A DNA stretch of 64,000 nt. It comes from an uncultured Mycoplasmatota bacterium (GTDB lineage Bacteria > Bacillota_I > Bacilli_A > RF39 > UBA660). Below, in pieces: positions 45,762 through 56,012 of the stretch. How positions within the stretch are numbered: position 1 is the stretch's first letter; every line of letters starts with the position of its first letter. Position numbers and translations under genes: made by a program. The stretch lies in assembly GCA_900546745.1 (NCBI GenBank), contig URDT01000003.1:1-64000 (forward strand), in the 5' to 3' direction. The notes below the pieces were generated by a model. That model was given only the letters and a program-made list of their open reading frames with translations. It was not told the origin of the DNA and ran no database searches.

Positions 45762-47787
45762 TATTTTATTAATTCGTATTCCTATGATTTCTGTTTCTAG
45801 TAATTATTCTAATGAAACGGAAATTTATGGAATCATTACTGATTATAAAATTGATGGAAATCAACTTACTATGCAAATAAAAGCAAAAGAAAAAATAATA
45901 GTAACTTATTATTTTAATTCAGAAACAGAAAAAAAATATTATCAAAAAAATTTAAATTTAGGTTTTGAAATTTTATGCCAAGGCACTTTAATGAAACCAG
46001 ATGATAATCGTAATTTTTATTTATCTAATTATCGAAAATACTTAATGAGTAAGAAAATATATTGGAAATTCCAAGCCAATAAGTTAAAATATTATCCTAG
46101 AAAAAATTTATTATATTTGATAAAAAATCATCTATTAGAAACGATAGAAAAAAGATCTAACTCAGAGTATTTAAAACTGTTTATTTTAGGACAAAATACT
46201 TTAGATGAAGAAATAAAAAAATCTTATCAATATAATGGGATTAGTCATTTATTTGCTATTTCTGGTATGCATATTGTTATTTTGACTTTTGTTTTAACAA
46301 AACTTTTTCAGAGAATTTTTAAAAACGAGAGTATTGTTTTTATGATTATTATTTTTACTTTATGGTTTTATTTGTTTTTAACAAACTATACAATATCTGT
46401 ATTAAGAGCAGTGTTATTTTATTTCATTTTTTCCATCAAAAAAATATTTTCGTTCTCTATTTCAAATGTTATTTTAGCAGTATTCATTTTATTACTATTG
46501 CTGAATATAAATCCATACTATATCTATGATGTAGGGTTTTTATATAGTTTTACAATAAGTATTGGATTAATTTATTTTAAGGAATTGTTAAGGGAAGAAA
46601 ATTATTTTAAAAGTTTGATAAAAACATCAACTATATCTTTTTTAATCGGATTGCCTATTACGATTTATGTAGCCAATCAAATTAATTTTTTATCACCAAT
46701 TTTCAATTTGTTATTTGTTCCTATTGTTTCCTTAGTAATATTTCCGATTAGTGTACTGAGTCTTGTTATTACTTTTTTAATTCCTATTGATAATTTTTTA
46801 ATTAATTTATTAGAAAATTTATCTTTACTATGTTCTAAGATCAATCTATTTACTTTTTCTTTTCAAACAGTTCCTATTATTATTTTGATTATATATGAAC
46901 TTCTAATTTTTATGATGATTTCTTTTAAAAACAAATTATTATTTTTCTTTCTAATGGTTATTTTGATAATTCATCACTGTTGGAACCTATTGAATCCATA
47001 TACTAGAGTAACAATGCTAGATGTAGGGCAAGGAGATTCAATTTTAATTCAGTTTGCACATAATAAAGGCAATATATTAATTGATACAGGGGGTATTCCA
47101 ACTTATTCAAAAGAAAAATGGAAAATAAAAAAGCACAAATATAGTATTGTTAATAGTATTACAATTCCATATTTAAAAAGTATAGGAGTTCATAAATTAA
47201 ATTATCTAATTATCACACATGGTGACTATGATCATATGGGTGAGTCCATTCATTTAGTAGAGAATTTTAAAATAGAAAATGTGATTTTGAATTGTGGGTC
47301 ATATAATGAATTAGAGCAAAAATTAATTGATACTTTAGATAAAAAAACTATTTCGTACTATTCCTGTATAAAGGAATTAGATATAGATAAATCGCAATTA
47401 CAGTTTCTATATACAAAAGAATATGATAATGAAAATGATAATTCAAATGTAATTTATTTTAATTATAACAATTATAAATTTTTATTCATGGGAGATGCAG
47501 GAGTAGATAAAGAAACAGATATATTAGAAAAATATACTTTAAGCAATATCGATTTTCTCAAAGTAGGACATCATGGATCAGACACGTCTTCAAATAAAGG
47601 CTTTATTGATAGTATTCAACCCAAATATTCCCTAATTAGTGTAGGAAAAAATAATCGGTATGGACATCCTAAAGAAATAGTGTTAAAAAATTTAGATAGT
47701 ACTAAGATATACCGAACGGATCAAGATGGAGCAATCGAGATTAAACTAAATAAAAAAGAATATCAAATAAAAACTTGTCATTCATAA
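45730..47787 (+). CDS. comEC: DNA internalization protein ComEC/Rec2
   Basis: ComEC forms the membrane channel for incoming single-stranded DNA. The 685-residue product has the competence domain core (SHLFAISGMHIVILTFV, near residues 173-189), about ten membrane helices, and a C-terminal metallo-beta-lactamase domain with VGQGDSILIQ, TGG, LIITHGDYDHMGE and KVGHHGSDTS. The start seems to be TTG at 45730, eight bases after GGAGA inside comEA. The extracellular OB region near the N-terminus is shorter than in Bacillus. Confidence 0.93.
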   Translation: MKKLKIVLLFSILLIRIPMISVSSNYSNETEIYGIITDYKIDGNQLTMQIKAKEKIIVTYYFNSETEKKYYQKNLNLGFEILCQGTLMKPDDNRNFYLSNYRKYLMSKKIYWKFQANKLKYYPRKNLLYLIKNHLLETIEKRSNSEYLKLFILGQNTLDEEIKKSYQYNGISHLFAISGMHIVILTFVLTKLFQRIFKNESIVFMIIIFTLWFYLFLTNYTISVLRAVLFYFIFSIKKIFSFSISNVILAVFILLLLLNINPYYIYDVGFLYSFTISIGLIYFKELLREENYFKSLIKTSTISFLIGLPITIYVANQINFLSPIFNLLFVPIVSLVIFPISVLSLVITFLIPIDNFLINLLENLSLLCSKINLFTFSFQTVPIIILIIYELLIFMMISFKNKLLFFFLMVILIIHHCWNLLNPYTRVTMLDVGQGDSILIQFAHNKGNILIDTGGIPTYSKEKWKIKKHKYSIVNSITIPYLKSIGVHKLNYLIITHGDYDHMGESIHLVENFKIENVILNCGSYNELEQKLIDTLDKKTISYYSCIKELDIDKSQLQFLYTKEYDNENDNSNVIYFNYNNYKFLFMGDAGVDKETDILEKYTLSNIDFLKVGHHGSDTSSNKGFIDSIQPKYSLISVGKNNRYGHPKEIVLKNLDSTKIYRTDQDGAIEIKLNKKEYQIKTCHS

Positions 47788-47927
47788 GAAATGTCTATAC
47801 AAAAAAATTTTTAAAGAATATATTATTTATGATAAAAATGAATTTAAAAATCAATTATTAAATGAATATAATTTGTGAATAGTGGATATATTAAGAGTAG
47901 ATGTTATTTTTAAAAATTATTGATAGT

Positions 47928-47952
47928 ACGCTAATGCTTTTAGCGTTTTATA
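47928..47952 (+). terminator. Terminator after comEC
   Basis: ACGCTAA / TTAGCGT hairpin with T residues, about 140 bases after comEC. Confidence 0.65.
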
Positions 47953-47975
47953 TAGATGAGAATATTCTCAAAGAA

Positions 47976-48000
47976 AAAGAACCTTTAAGGCTCTTTTTTT
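47976..48000 (-). terminator. Terminator region of the DUF6512-type gene
   Basis: AAGAACC / GGCTCTT imperfect hairpin with A and T runs on the two sides, overlapping the stop codon of the minus-strand gene. Confidence 0.5.
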
Positions 48001-48515
48001 ATAATTCCATACTGATTTTTAGTAGTATCAATAAATAATTTATTTTTAATTGGAAAATATGTCAAATACCAAAAAATAAGAAATGTCAAAGTAATTATGA
48101 TAATAGCTATCGCTTTTTGAAAAGGTATTTTAGGAGCCTTTAATAAATAATATCCTATGATTTCCACTATTATATAGACTAGTAATAATAGAGAAATATT
48201 AATAATCATATTTTCTCCAATCATATTATAAATAGGAAGGAAAATTATCAAGTAAATAATAATTGCACAAATTCCCATCATGATATTAGAAAGTAAAAAG
48301 TTATTTACCTCTATTTTCTTTTTCTTCCATATAAAATATTCAATTGGACTGTAAAATAATATAGAACTTACAATAATTTTCATATGTTCCCAGATACTTT
48401 CATTGACTGGAAAAAAGATACTAAAAATGTAATTTGGAAATATATCATATAAAAAATGACAAAGGAATGAAATTAGAAAAACACCAATTATGGAAACAAT
48501 TTTAACTTTTTTCAT
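47985..48515 (-). CDS. DUF6512-type integral membrane protein
   Basis: The 176-residue protein has five or six membrane helices and the segment FPVNESIWEHMKII (near residues 33-46), which I associate with the DUF6512 family of Firmicutes membrane proteins. Function unknown. AGGTGATGAT precedes the ATG at 48515; a longer frame to 48590 lacks a site. It is alone on the minus strand between comEC and dnaG. Confidence 0.75.
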   Translation of the reverse strand: MKKVKIVSIIGVFLISFLCHFLYDIFPNYIFSIFFPVNESIWEHMKIIVSSILFYSPIEYFIWKKKKIEVNNFLLSNIMMGICAIIIYLIIFLPIYNMIGENMIINISLLLLVYIIVEIIGYYLLKAPKIPFQKAIAIIIITLTFLIFWYLTYFPIKNKLFIDTTKNQYGIIKKEP

Positions 48516-48625
48516 ATCATCACCTACTAATAATATGTTAAAATAAACAAAATTTATGAAAAAAACGAAATAAAAAAAGGAAATGGACAAGTTTTGTCGT
48601 ATATTAATATTAGAGGCTTGATATT

Positions 48626-50389
48626 ATGAAGGAAACATTGTTATCACAAGAACAAATTTTACAAATTCAAAATAGTGTAGATATTGTAGATATTGTATCT
48701 AGTTATGTTCCCTTGACATTAAAAGGTAAAAATTTCTTTGGTGTTTGTCCTTTTCATCCAGATCATTCTCCAAGTATGAGTGTATCTAGAGAAAAGCAAA
48801 TTTACAAATGTTTTTCGTGTCGAGCAAGTGGTAATGTTTTTAAATTTATCATGGATTATGAAAATATTGGCTTTATTGAAGCTGTAAAAATTGTTGCTGA
48901 TAAAGCTGGTATTTCTTTGAACTTAGATATGCCTAAATTGAATAAATTAAATCAAAATTTTGTTTTATATGATATTTTCAATATAGCACAAAAATTTTAT
49001 AGTAATAACATTAATACTGCAATAGGACAAAATGCCAGAGAATTTATAATGAAACGACATTTTGATTCTAGTATTATTAAAGATTTTGAATTAGGATTAT
49101 CTTTGAATAGTTATGATTCTTTGACAAACTTATTGCTGAAAAAGAACTTTCAATTAAAAGATTTAGAACGGACGGGATTGATAGCAAAAGGTGATAAAGG
49201 ATATAAAGATGTTTATATTAATCGAATTATGTTTCCTTTATATGATTTGACAGGGAAAATAGTAGGATATAGTGGCAGAATTTATAATGGTGAGAAAACC
49301 AGTAAATATTTTAATACAAAAGAGACTGAAATATTTAAAAAAGGAGAGTTGCTATATAATTATCATCGAGCAAAAGAACCAGCCAGGGATCAAGAAAATA
49401 TTATTATTGTAGAAGGTTTTTTTGCTTTAATTCGATTATATACAATAGGAGTTAAGAATGTAGTCGCAACATTAGGAACTGCAGTTACCAAAAAACAAGC
49501 TTTGTTGATTAAAAGAATGGCTAAACAAGTTACTTTAATGTTTGATGGAGATAGCGCTGGAGATGAAGCAACGAATAGTTGTATTGAAGAACTAAATGAA
49601 ATTGGTGTGATTCCTAAAATTGTACGATTAGAAGATAACTTGGATCCTGATGACTATGTATTAAAATATGGGAAAAATAAAATGTTAGAAAAAATTAATA
49701 ATCCTATGAATGTGATGGATTATAAATTAAGCTACCATCGAAAGAAAAAGAATTTAAATAACAATTTAGATTTATCCAAATATGTGAATGAGATATTAGA
49801 AGATTTAAGAAAAATTGATGACGATATCTATAAAGAATTAACTTTAAAAAAATTAAGTGATGAATCCCATTTATCTATTGAATTTTTAAAAAAACGTATG
49901 GATGATGGAAAACAACAATTGGTTATTTTGGATAAAAAAATTCCAAAAAGACAAAACAAATATATTCAAGCTGAAAATTCATTGATTTATTATATGTTGA
50001 ATAATCGTGATGTAATTACACTTTATAATGAAGAAAAGCCTAGGTTTTTAAATCAAAATTATCGTCTTTTGGCTAGAAATTTGGTAGCCTATATGAAAGA
50101 AAATAAAGAGATAAAGACCTCTAATTTATTAACTTATTATAGTTCTGATAAAGAAATATTAGACATCATTCAAAGCGTTATACAATTAGATTTAAAAGAT
50201 GAATATACAATTCAAGAAATAAAAGATTATATTCATGTGATAAAAGAACATGATATCAATATGGATATAAAACGTTTACAAGATGCTTTAAAAACAGAAA
50301 CAGATAGAAATAAAAAGAATGAAATATTAAAACAAATCTTTGAAAGAAGAAAAATAGAATGTGATGGAGATGAAAACAATGATAAATGA
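48626..50389 (+). CDS. dnaG: DNA primase
   Basis: DnaG makes RNA primers for replication. The 587-residue product has the CHC2 zinc finger ([14 protein letters not shown] and [11 protein letters not shown], near residues 39-70), the primase core, a TOPRIM fold with [11 protein letters not shown] (near 262-272) and [11 protein letters not shown] (near 309-319), and a C-terminal helicase-binding region. AGAGGCTTG precedes the ATG. The order dnaG-rpoD-trmK is that of Bacilli. Confidence 0.97.
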   Translation: MKETLLSQEQILQIQNSVDIVDIVSSYVPLTLKGKNFFGVCPFHPDHSPSMSVSREKQIYKCFSCRASGNVFKFIMDYENIGFIEAVKIVADKAGISLNLDMPKLNKLNQNFVLYDIFNIAQKFYSNNINTAIGQNAREFIMKRHFDSSIIKDFELGLSLNSYDSLTNLLLKKNFQLKDLERTGLIAKGDKGYKDVYINRIMFPLYDLTGKIVGYSGRIYNGEKTSKYFNTKETEIFKKGELLYNYHRAKEPARDQENIIIVEGFFALIRLYTIGVKNVVATLGTAVTKKQALLIKRMAKQVTLMFDGDSAGDEATNSCIEELNEIGVIPKIVRLEDNLDPDDYVLKYGKNKMLEKINNPMNVMDYKLSYHRKKKNLNNNLDLSKYVNEILEDLRKIDDDIYKELTLKKLSDESHLSIEFLKKRMDDGKQQLVILDKKIPKRQNKYIQAENSLIYYMLNNRDVITLYNEEKPRFLNQNYRLLARNLVAYMKENKEIKTSNLLTYYSSDKEILDIIQSVIQLDLKDEYTIQEIKDYIHVIKEHDINMDIKRLQDALKTETDRNKKNEILKQIFERRKIECDGDENNDK

Positions 50390-51461
50390 AATTAAAACAT
50401 TTGAACAACGTAAAGAAGAATTAATAAAAAAAGGAAAAGAAAAAGGAAATATTAGTTATGAAGAATTAGCAAATTCTTTAAAAGGATTAGAGTTAGATGC
50501 AGATTCCTTAGATGAGTTATATAATGCATTACGTGAAAACAATATTGAAATTATATCAGAGGATGATGACGATGATTCTACTGACCCAGAAAAAATATTA
50601 TTGGATGATAATACTTTAGCAAAAGACTTAACAATTAATGATCCTGTCAGAATGTATTTAAAAGAGATAGGACAAATTAAATTATTATCAATGTCTGAAG
50701 AACTAGAGTTAGCTGATCGTATTGCAGCTGGCGATGAGACTGCTAAGAATACTTTAGCAGAAGCAAATTTAAGATTAGTTGTAAGTATTGCGAAAAGATA
50801 TGTTGGCCGTGGAATGCTTTTTCTTGATTTAATTCAAGAAGGAAATATTGGACTTATGAAAGCAGTAGACAAATTTGATGTTACAAAAGGATATAAATTT
50901 TCTACTTATGCAACTTGGTGGATTCGCCAAGCTATTACTAGAGCTATAGCCGATCAAGCAAGAACAATTCGTGTCCCTGTTCATATGGTTGAAACAATTA
51001 ATAAACTTGCTCGTATTCAAAGACAATTAACATTAGAGTTAAATCGTGAACCTTCTGAAGATGAACTTGCTGCTAAAATGAATATTAGTGTAGATAAAAT
51101 TAGAGATATATATAAAATTAGTCAAGAACCAGTTAGCTTAGAAACTCCTATAGGAGAAGAAGATGATTCTCATTTGGGTGATTTTATTAAAGATGAACGT
51201 AATGTAAGTCCTGAAGAATATGCTACTAACGAGATGCTAAAAGATGAAATTGCTGAAGTACTTTTAACTTTAACAGAAAGAGAAGAAAAAGTAATTCGTT
51301 TGCGTTTTGGGTTAGAAGATGGAAAATCTAGAACATTAGAAGAAGTTGGGCAAATGTTTGGCGTAACAAGAGAGAGAATTCGTCAAATTGAAGCTAAAGC
51401 TTTGAGAAAATTAAGACATCCATCTCGTTCTAGAAAATTGAAAGATTATATGGGAGAATAA
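50379..51461 (+). CDS. rpoD: RNA polymerase sigma factor RpoD (SigA)
   Basis: This is the housekeeping sigma factor. The product of about 360 residues has region 1.2 ([17 protein letters not shown]), region 2 ([20 protein letters not shown] and [18 protein letters not shown]), region 3, and region 4.2 ([20 protein letters not shown]). The acidic N-terminal region is short, as in Bacillus SigA. Several in-frame starts lie close together; I use the ATG at 50379, nine bases after GGAG. It overlaps dnaG by 11 bases. Confidence 0.97.
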   Translation: MINEIKTFEQRKEELIKKGKEKGNISYEELANSLKGLELDADSLDELYNALRENNIEIISEDDDDDSTDPEKILLDDNTLAKDLTINDPVRMYLKEIGQIKLLSMSEELELADRIAAGDETAKNTLAEANLRLVVSIAKRYVGRGMLFLDLIQEGNIGLMKAVDKFDVTKGYKFSTYATWWIRQAITRAIADQARTIRVPVHMVETINKLARIQRQLTLELNREPSEDELAAKMNISVDKIRDIYKISQEPVSLETPIGEEDDSHLGDFIKDERNVSPEEYATNEMLKDEIAEVLLTLTEREEKVIRLRFGLEDGKSRTLEEVGQMFGVTRERIRQIEAKALRKLRHPSRSRKLKDYMGE

Positions 51462-52123
51462 TGGCATTTAGTAAAAGAATTAGGATTTTAGCTTCTTTGG
51501 TAGAACCTAATAAAAACATTGTTGACATTGGTTGTGATCATGCCTTATTGGATATTTATTTAACTCTTTATAATCATAACTCTTGTATTGCTACAGATAT
51601 TAATGAAAAAGCTATTCAACATGCAAAAGAAAATATAAAAAAATATAATCTTGAGATACCTGTTTATGTGAGCGATGGTTTAAAAAATATTCCATTATTA
51701 GAGAATACAACTGGTATTATTGCTGGAATGGGAACAAATACAATTATTCAAATTTTACAAAATCAGGATTTAAATCAGTTATCGAGTTTTGTTATTCAAA
51801 CAAATAATGATTATTATTTGTTGAGGAAATTTATGACCTCTATTGGGTATCAAATAGAAGAAGAAATTACTTTTTATGATAAAGGAATTCGCTATATTGC
51901 TATCAAATTTATAAAAGGCATTCAGAATTATTCCTACTTTGAATTGCTTTTGGGACCTAAATTAATGCAAAAAAAAGATAAAGAAACAATTCTTTATTTT
52001 CAAGAGCGTTACCAAGAAAATAAAAAGATAGAAAAAAAACTACCAACTCGACATTGGAAAAAGAAACTTCAATATAAATTGGAAAATAGAACAATAAAAA
52101 AGCTATTAAGAAATAGCTTTTAA
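51461..52123 (+). CDS. trmK: tRNA (adenine-22-N1)-methyltransferase
   Basis: TrmK (YqfN) methylates A22 of tRNAs. The 220-residue product has the SAM-binding motif VDIGCDHALLDIYL (near residues 21-34), ATDINEKAIQHAKENI, and the family IAGMGTNTIIQIL (near 87-99). The ATG overlaps the rpoD stop codon (TAATG), and trmK follows rpoD in many Bacilli. Confidence 0.95.
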   Translation: MAFSKRIRILASLVEPNKNIVDIGCDHALLDIYLTLYNHNSCIATDINEKAIQHAKENIKKYNLEIPVYVSDGLKNIPLLENTTGIIAGMGTNTIIQILQNQDLNQLSSFVIQTNNDYYLLRKFMTSIGYQIEEEITFYDKGIRYIAIKFIKGIQNYSYFELLLGPKLMQKKDKETILYFQERYQENKKIEKKLPTRHWKKKLQYKLENRTIKKLLRNSF

Positions 52124-52482
52124 GCGAAAAAAGTGGGTCCAACTTGATTTGTATTAGTTGATTCTTGTATGTTTTCATAGCTTTTTGTATCTGATTGTTC
52201 TTTATAATCATTTTCATTTATCTGAGAATTATTAGACGGAGTATCAACTTTTTTAAATTCATTCATTACTTTAAACATTGTTTTTGCATTTTTAATAATA
52301 GGAGATGCTTGTTTAATTAAAGGAATTGTTTGGTTAACAATATTTAATGTTTTTTGAGTTCCTGATAATATTGATGACATATTAATTCCTCCAAATAATC
52401 TGCTGAACATTCCTGTTTTTGCGATTTCTGTGCCTATAGGGGCGTAGGGATAACTGTAAAAATAAGGATTATAGTAATTCAT
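52120..52482 (-). CDS. YqfQ/VrrA-like protein
   Basis: The 120-residue protein starts with a Tyr/Pro-rich MNYYNPYFYSYPYAP and has a LFGGINMSSILSGTQKTLNI core followed by a helical part (PIIKNAKTMFKVMNEFKK). The YqfQ family of Bacilli has this core and often lies close to rpoD and trmK. The function is unknown; a link to spore coats has been proposed for Bacillus. It converges with trmK and overlaps its end by four bases. Confidence 0.65.
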   Translation of the reverse strand: MNYYNPYFYSYPYAPIGTEIAKTGMFSRLFGGINMSSILSGTQKTLNIVNQTIPLIKQASPIIKNAKTMFKVMNEFKKVDTPSNNSQINENDYKEQSDTKSYENIQESTNTNQVGPTFFA

Positions 52483-52600
52483 ATTTATACTCCTTTCTAA
52501 ATTATTATATGAAAAATAAAAAAATGTTTTACATTTTTTTTTATTGTGATATAATTTTATTATGATAAGAGAGTAGGAAGAGATTGGAAGGTGCTTTTAT

Positions 52601-54442
52601 ATGCGAAAATCATTTTTGCTAATGCCGTTTATAGCCGTATATAAAATAGTTTTTGGAATTCTTAAAATACCAGTATTAATTTGCAAATATTTTTATAGGG
52701 GAGTAAAAGTTACATTAAAATTTATTTTAAATTCAATTTTTTATATTTGTTGGTGTTTCTATCAAATACCTAAAAGTATTGTAAAAGGAATAAGTAAATT
52801 GATTCCTCATTCAGTATCAAAAAAAGTATCAAATTCTTCAGAAGAATTTGATTTAAAAGAATTTGAACGATTAAGAAATTTTAAGAAAAAAACGATAAAA
52901 AAGATTAAGACAGATTATTTATTAAAAAATAAAAATAAAAAGAATGAAACGAATGTTGAAAATACTAATCAGGATGATGTGATTGTTTCTAAGCAAGCTG
53001 ATGAAATATATGGTAATAGCAAAGTAAAAGTTAAAGCACCAGGCCTTGGTGAAAAAATTAAGGAATTATTTGCTGCAATTGGACGTATTCCATCTAAGAT
53101 TAAACAAAAAATTAATAATAATGAGTTTGTAAAACATAGTAGAAATAAAGACATGATGAAAAGAGAAGCATTATTAATTAACTTTGAAGGTGAAGATGCT
53201 GAAAAAAGTGATGTAAAGGTCTTATATGAATATGTTGCTAAAAATCCGGAAGGAAAAATTGTAAAAGATTATTTTGAAGCATTCTCTAAAGTTGAAGTTC
53301 ATTCATTTTTACTTAGTGAGGGTTACGAGGTATATAGCATTAGAACGAATAAGTGGATTCAAATGTTCCATAAAAATGCTAATACAAACAATATTCGATT
53401 TAAAACAAAAGATTTACCTTTCTTCTTAACTCAACTTTCTACATATATTAAAGCAGGTATTCCTCTAGTTGAAGCTTTAAAAATACTAGAAAAACAATAT
53501 AAAAATAAAGGATATAAAAAGATTTTAAAAGCAATTATTTACGATTTGACGATGGGTGAAAATTTTAGTGAAGCTTTACTAAAACAAAATGTAGCCTTTC
53601 CTAAATTGTTAATTAATATGGTTAAAACTGCCGAAATGACTGGAGAATTACCAGAAGTATTAGATGATCAAGCTCAATACTATTCTGAGTCATTAAAAAT
53701 TAAAAGACAGATGGTTACTGCAATGATGTATCCTTCTATTGTTATGATTGCTTCTATTGGAGTTGCTGTATTTATTATGATGTATGTTATTCCACAATTC
53801 GTAGAAATTTATAATTCTATGGATCCATCGGCAATTCCAAAATTTACTTTGATAGTATTAGCTATTAGTGATTTCTTGAGAAAATATATTGTATACATTC
53901 TAATTGGTTTAGTGATTTTTATTGTTTTATTTGTTTATTTGTATAAGACAATAAAAGGATTCCGAACTATTTGCCAATGGGTTATTATGAAAACGCCTTT
54001 TATAGGAACTACTGTTATTTATAATGAAGTGGCTATGTTTACGAAGACTTTTGCTTCCCTTTTAGCTCACAACGTTTTTATTACAGATAGTATGGAAGTA
54101 TTAAACCGTATTACAAAAAATGAAATTTATAAAATGATTATTTTGGATACGATTACCAATTTAGCAAAGGGTGATAAAATATCAGAAGCATTCAAAGACA
54201 ATTGGGCCTTTCCTGTTCCAGCATACGAAATGCTTGTTACAGGGGAAAAAACTGGTGAATTGCCTGAAATGATGCAAAAAGTAGCAGATTATTATCAACA
54301 ATTACATGCCGAATCTGTTACAAGAATTAAAACTTTTGTAGAGCCAGCTATTACAATTTTCTTAACCGTAATTGTTGGTACATTAATTTTGGCTATTATT
54401 ATTCCAATGTTTAGTATGTATAGTGCCGTTCAAAGTATGTAA
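52601..54442 (+). CDS. Type II secretion F/PilC-type protein with long N-terminal extension
   Basis: The 613-residue protein has two T2SSF domains (about residues 265-390 and 470-595) with the repeated motifs FFLTQLSTYIKAGIPLVEAL and KTFASLLAHNVFITDSMEVL, and LVTGEKTGELPEMM. Such proteins are the inner-membrane platform of type IV pili and of the competence pseudopilus (ComGB). The normal length is 340-400 residues; here about 210 extra residues precede, with a hydrophobic stretch at the start and a basic coiled region. AAGGTGC precedes the ATG. The prepilin peptidase gene follows 18 bases later. Confidence 0.9.
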   Translation: MRKSFLLMPFIAVYKIVFGILKIPVLICKYFYRGVKVTLKFILNSIFYICWCFYQIPKSIVKGISKLIPHSVSKKVSNSSEEFDLKEFERLRNFKKKTIKKIKTDYLLKNKNKKNETNVENTNQDDVIVSKQADEIYGNSKVKVKAPGLGEKIKELFAAIGRIPSKIKQKINNNEFVKHSRNKDMMKREALLINFEGEDAEKSDVKVLYEYVAKNPEGKIVKDYFEAFSKVEVHSFLLSEGYEVYSIRTNKWIQMFHKNANTNNIRFKTKDLPFFLTQLSTYIKAGIPLVEALKILEKQYKNKGYKKILKAIIYDLTMGENFSEALLKQNVAFPKLLINMVKTAEMTGELPEVLDDQAQYYSESLKIKRQMVTAMMYPSIVMIASIGVAVFIMMYVIPQFVEIYNSMDPSAIPKFTLIVLAISDFLRKYIVYILIGLVIFIVLFVYLYKTIKGFRTICQWVIMKTPFIGTTVIYNEVAMFTKTFASLLAHNVFITDSMEVLNRITKNEIYKMIILDTITNLAKGDKISEAFKDNWAFPVPAYEMLVTGEKTGELPEMMQKVADYYQQLHAESVTRIKTFVEPAITIFLTVIVGTLILAIIIPMFSMYSAVQSM

Positions 54443-54460
54443 TGAAGTGGAGTGAGATTT

Positions 54461-55228
54461 ATGGATATTTATTATTCGATTGTAACATTTATTTTTGGAG
54501 CTGTATTGGGGTCATTCTATAATGTTGTAGGTTACCGAATACCAAAAGGAGAATCATTAATAAAACCATCTTCTCATTGCACTAAATGTAATCATAAATT
54601 AGGAGCTAGTGAGTTAGTTCCTATTTTTTCTTGGATTTTTTTAGGGGGAAAATGTAAAAATTGTGGCCAAAAAATTTCAAGTTTTTATCCAATATTTGAA
54701 TTTTTAACCGGATTTTTATTTTCTCTTTCCTATTATATTTTTGGATTTAGTATAGATTTTTGGATTTCTATTACATTTATATCAATGCTTTTAATCATTA
54801 TTATTAGTGATTACCAAACAATGATTATTCCAGATGAAGTTTTGATTCCTTCAGGAATTTTAATCTTGATAGAACTATGGATTAAAGAGGGCAATTTTAT
54901 ATCAATGACTTCTCACATTTTTGATGGTATTGTTTCTTTTTTAATTATGTTAGCACTTAAAAAGCTAGGAGATTATTTATTTAGAAAAGAGTCCATGGGT
55001 GGAGGAGATTTAAAATTAATGGTATTGTTAGGATTCGTCTTAGGATGGAAAATGTCTATCATTACAATTTTTTTAGCTTCCTTTATAGGACTTCCAATAT
55101 CATTAATTATTTTATATAAAAATAAAACAGATATTATTCCTTTTGGACCATTCTTAAGTGTTAGTGCTATTATCTTGTATTTAACACAAATTCAATTTGA
55201 CCAAATTATTAATTTTTTTACAATGTAA
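54461..55228 (+). CDS. Prepilin peptidase
   Basis: This membrane aspartyl protease cuts and methylates prepilins (PilD/ComC). The 255-residue product has GSFYNVVGYRIPKGES (near residues 16-31), two zinc Cys pairs (CTKCNHKLG, CKNCGQKI), the first catalytic Asp in ISDYQTMIIPDEVL and the second in GGGDLKLM. It has eight or so membrane helices. GGAGTGAG precedes the ATG. With the upstream platform protein and comEA-comEC it supports a DNA-uptake pseudopilus, although no ATPase or pilin gene lies in this window. Confidence 0.95.
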   Translation: MDIYYSIVTFIFGAVLGSFYNVVGYRIPKGESLIKPSSHCTKCNHKLGASELVPIFSWIFLGGKCKNCGQKISSFYPIFEFLTGFLFSLSYYIFGFSIDFWISITFISMLLIIIISDYQTMIIPDEVLIPSGILILIELWIKEGNFISMTSHIFDGIVSFLIMLALKKLGDYLFRKESMGGGDLKLMVLLGFVLGWKMSIITIFLASFIGLPISLIILYKNKTDIIPFGPFLSVSAIILYLTQIQFDQIINFFTM

Positions 55229-55285
55229 GTTGACTTTTTAAATTACGTATTGTAAACTAATATTAGTTATGATAGGGAGGATTAT

Positions 55286-55987
55286 ATGAAAAAAAATTTA
55301 TTAGTTTTTAGTTTATGTGCTATAGTTTTGTTTACTGGTTGTTTTGGATCAAAAAAAGAATCTTCAAAAACAGCGTCAGATGTTAAAATTGTAGAAAACA
55401 AAACAGATGATTTAGAAGCAAAAACTTATTTTACGAAAAATAATGAAGTAATTTTTGAAATTACAAATAAAGGAAAAGATATTGTTGATTATGTTAATAT
55501 TGATGTAGCTTTTTATGATAATAATGGTAACTTAATGAAAACAGAAAAACAATATGTTAGAAATATTGTAGCTGGAACTACAAATTATGCTAAATTAAGC
55601 TTAGGACAAATGGATGAAAAAGGAAACACAACATTACCTGCTAAAATTGAGTTTGCTTTAAATAAAACTGTTTATTCAACAAAGTTTGAAGATGTTTATA
55701 CAGATAAAGTTAGTGGCACTGTAGAAAAATCTGAAAATGAAGGAGAGTTAAATTTAACAATCAATAATACTTCAGGACAAAAATTAGATGATGTAACAGC
55801 AGCTGTAGTATTCTATAAAGATTCAAAACCTGTTGATGTTCAAACTTTCAGTTTTCAAAATGTTGATACGACTGCTAGTCAACAATTATATGTATCTACT
55901 ATAGTAGATGGTGAAACAACAAAAATGTTAGATTATGATGATGCAAAAGTCGTTATTAATAATGCTTCTAAATATATTTCACAATAA
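55286..55987 (+). CDS. Lipoprotein with FxLYD-like repeats
   Basis: The 233-residue product has a lipoprotein signal peptide with the lipobox LFTGC (Cys near residue 19) followed by GSKKESSK. The rest contains two related beta-sandwich units (VDYVNIDVAFYDNNGNL and LDDVTAAVVFYKDSKPV) with the FxLYD-like pattern of strands. It is anchored outside the membrane. Function unknown. AGGGAGG precedes the ATG; a terminator follows. Confidence 0.85.
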   Translation: MKKNLLVFSLCAIVLFTGCFGSKKESSKTASDVKIVENKTDDLEAKTYFTKNNEVIFEITNKGKDIVDYVNIDVAFYDNNGNLMKTEKQYVRNIVAGTTNYAKLSLGQMDEKGNTTLPAKIEFALNKTVYSTKFEDVYTDKVSGTVEKSENEGELNLTINNTSGQKLDDVTAAVVFYKDSKPVDVQTFSFQNVDTTASQQLYVSTIVDGETTKMLDYDDAKVVINNASKYISQ

Positions 55988-56012
55988 AAAGCAACTTAGT
56001 TGCTTTTTTTGA
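55986..56012. terminator. Bidirectional terminator
   Basis: AAAAAGCAACT / AGTTGCTTTTT hairpin shared by the convergent lipoprotein and rarA genes. Confidence 0.85.
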
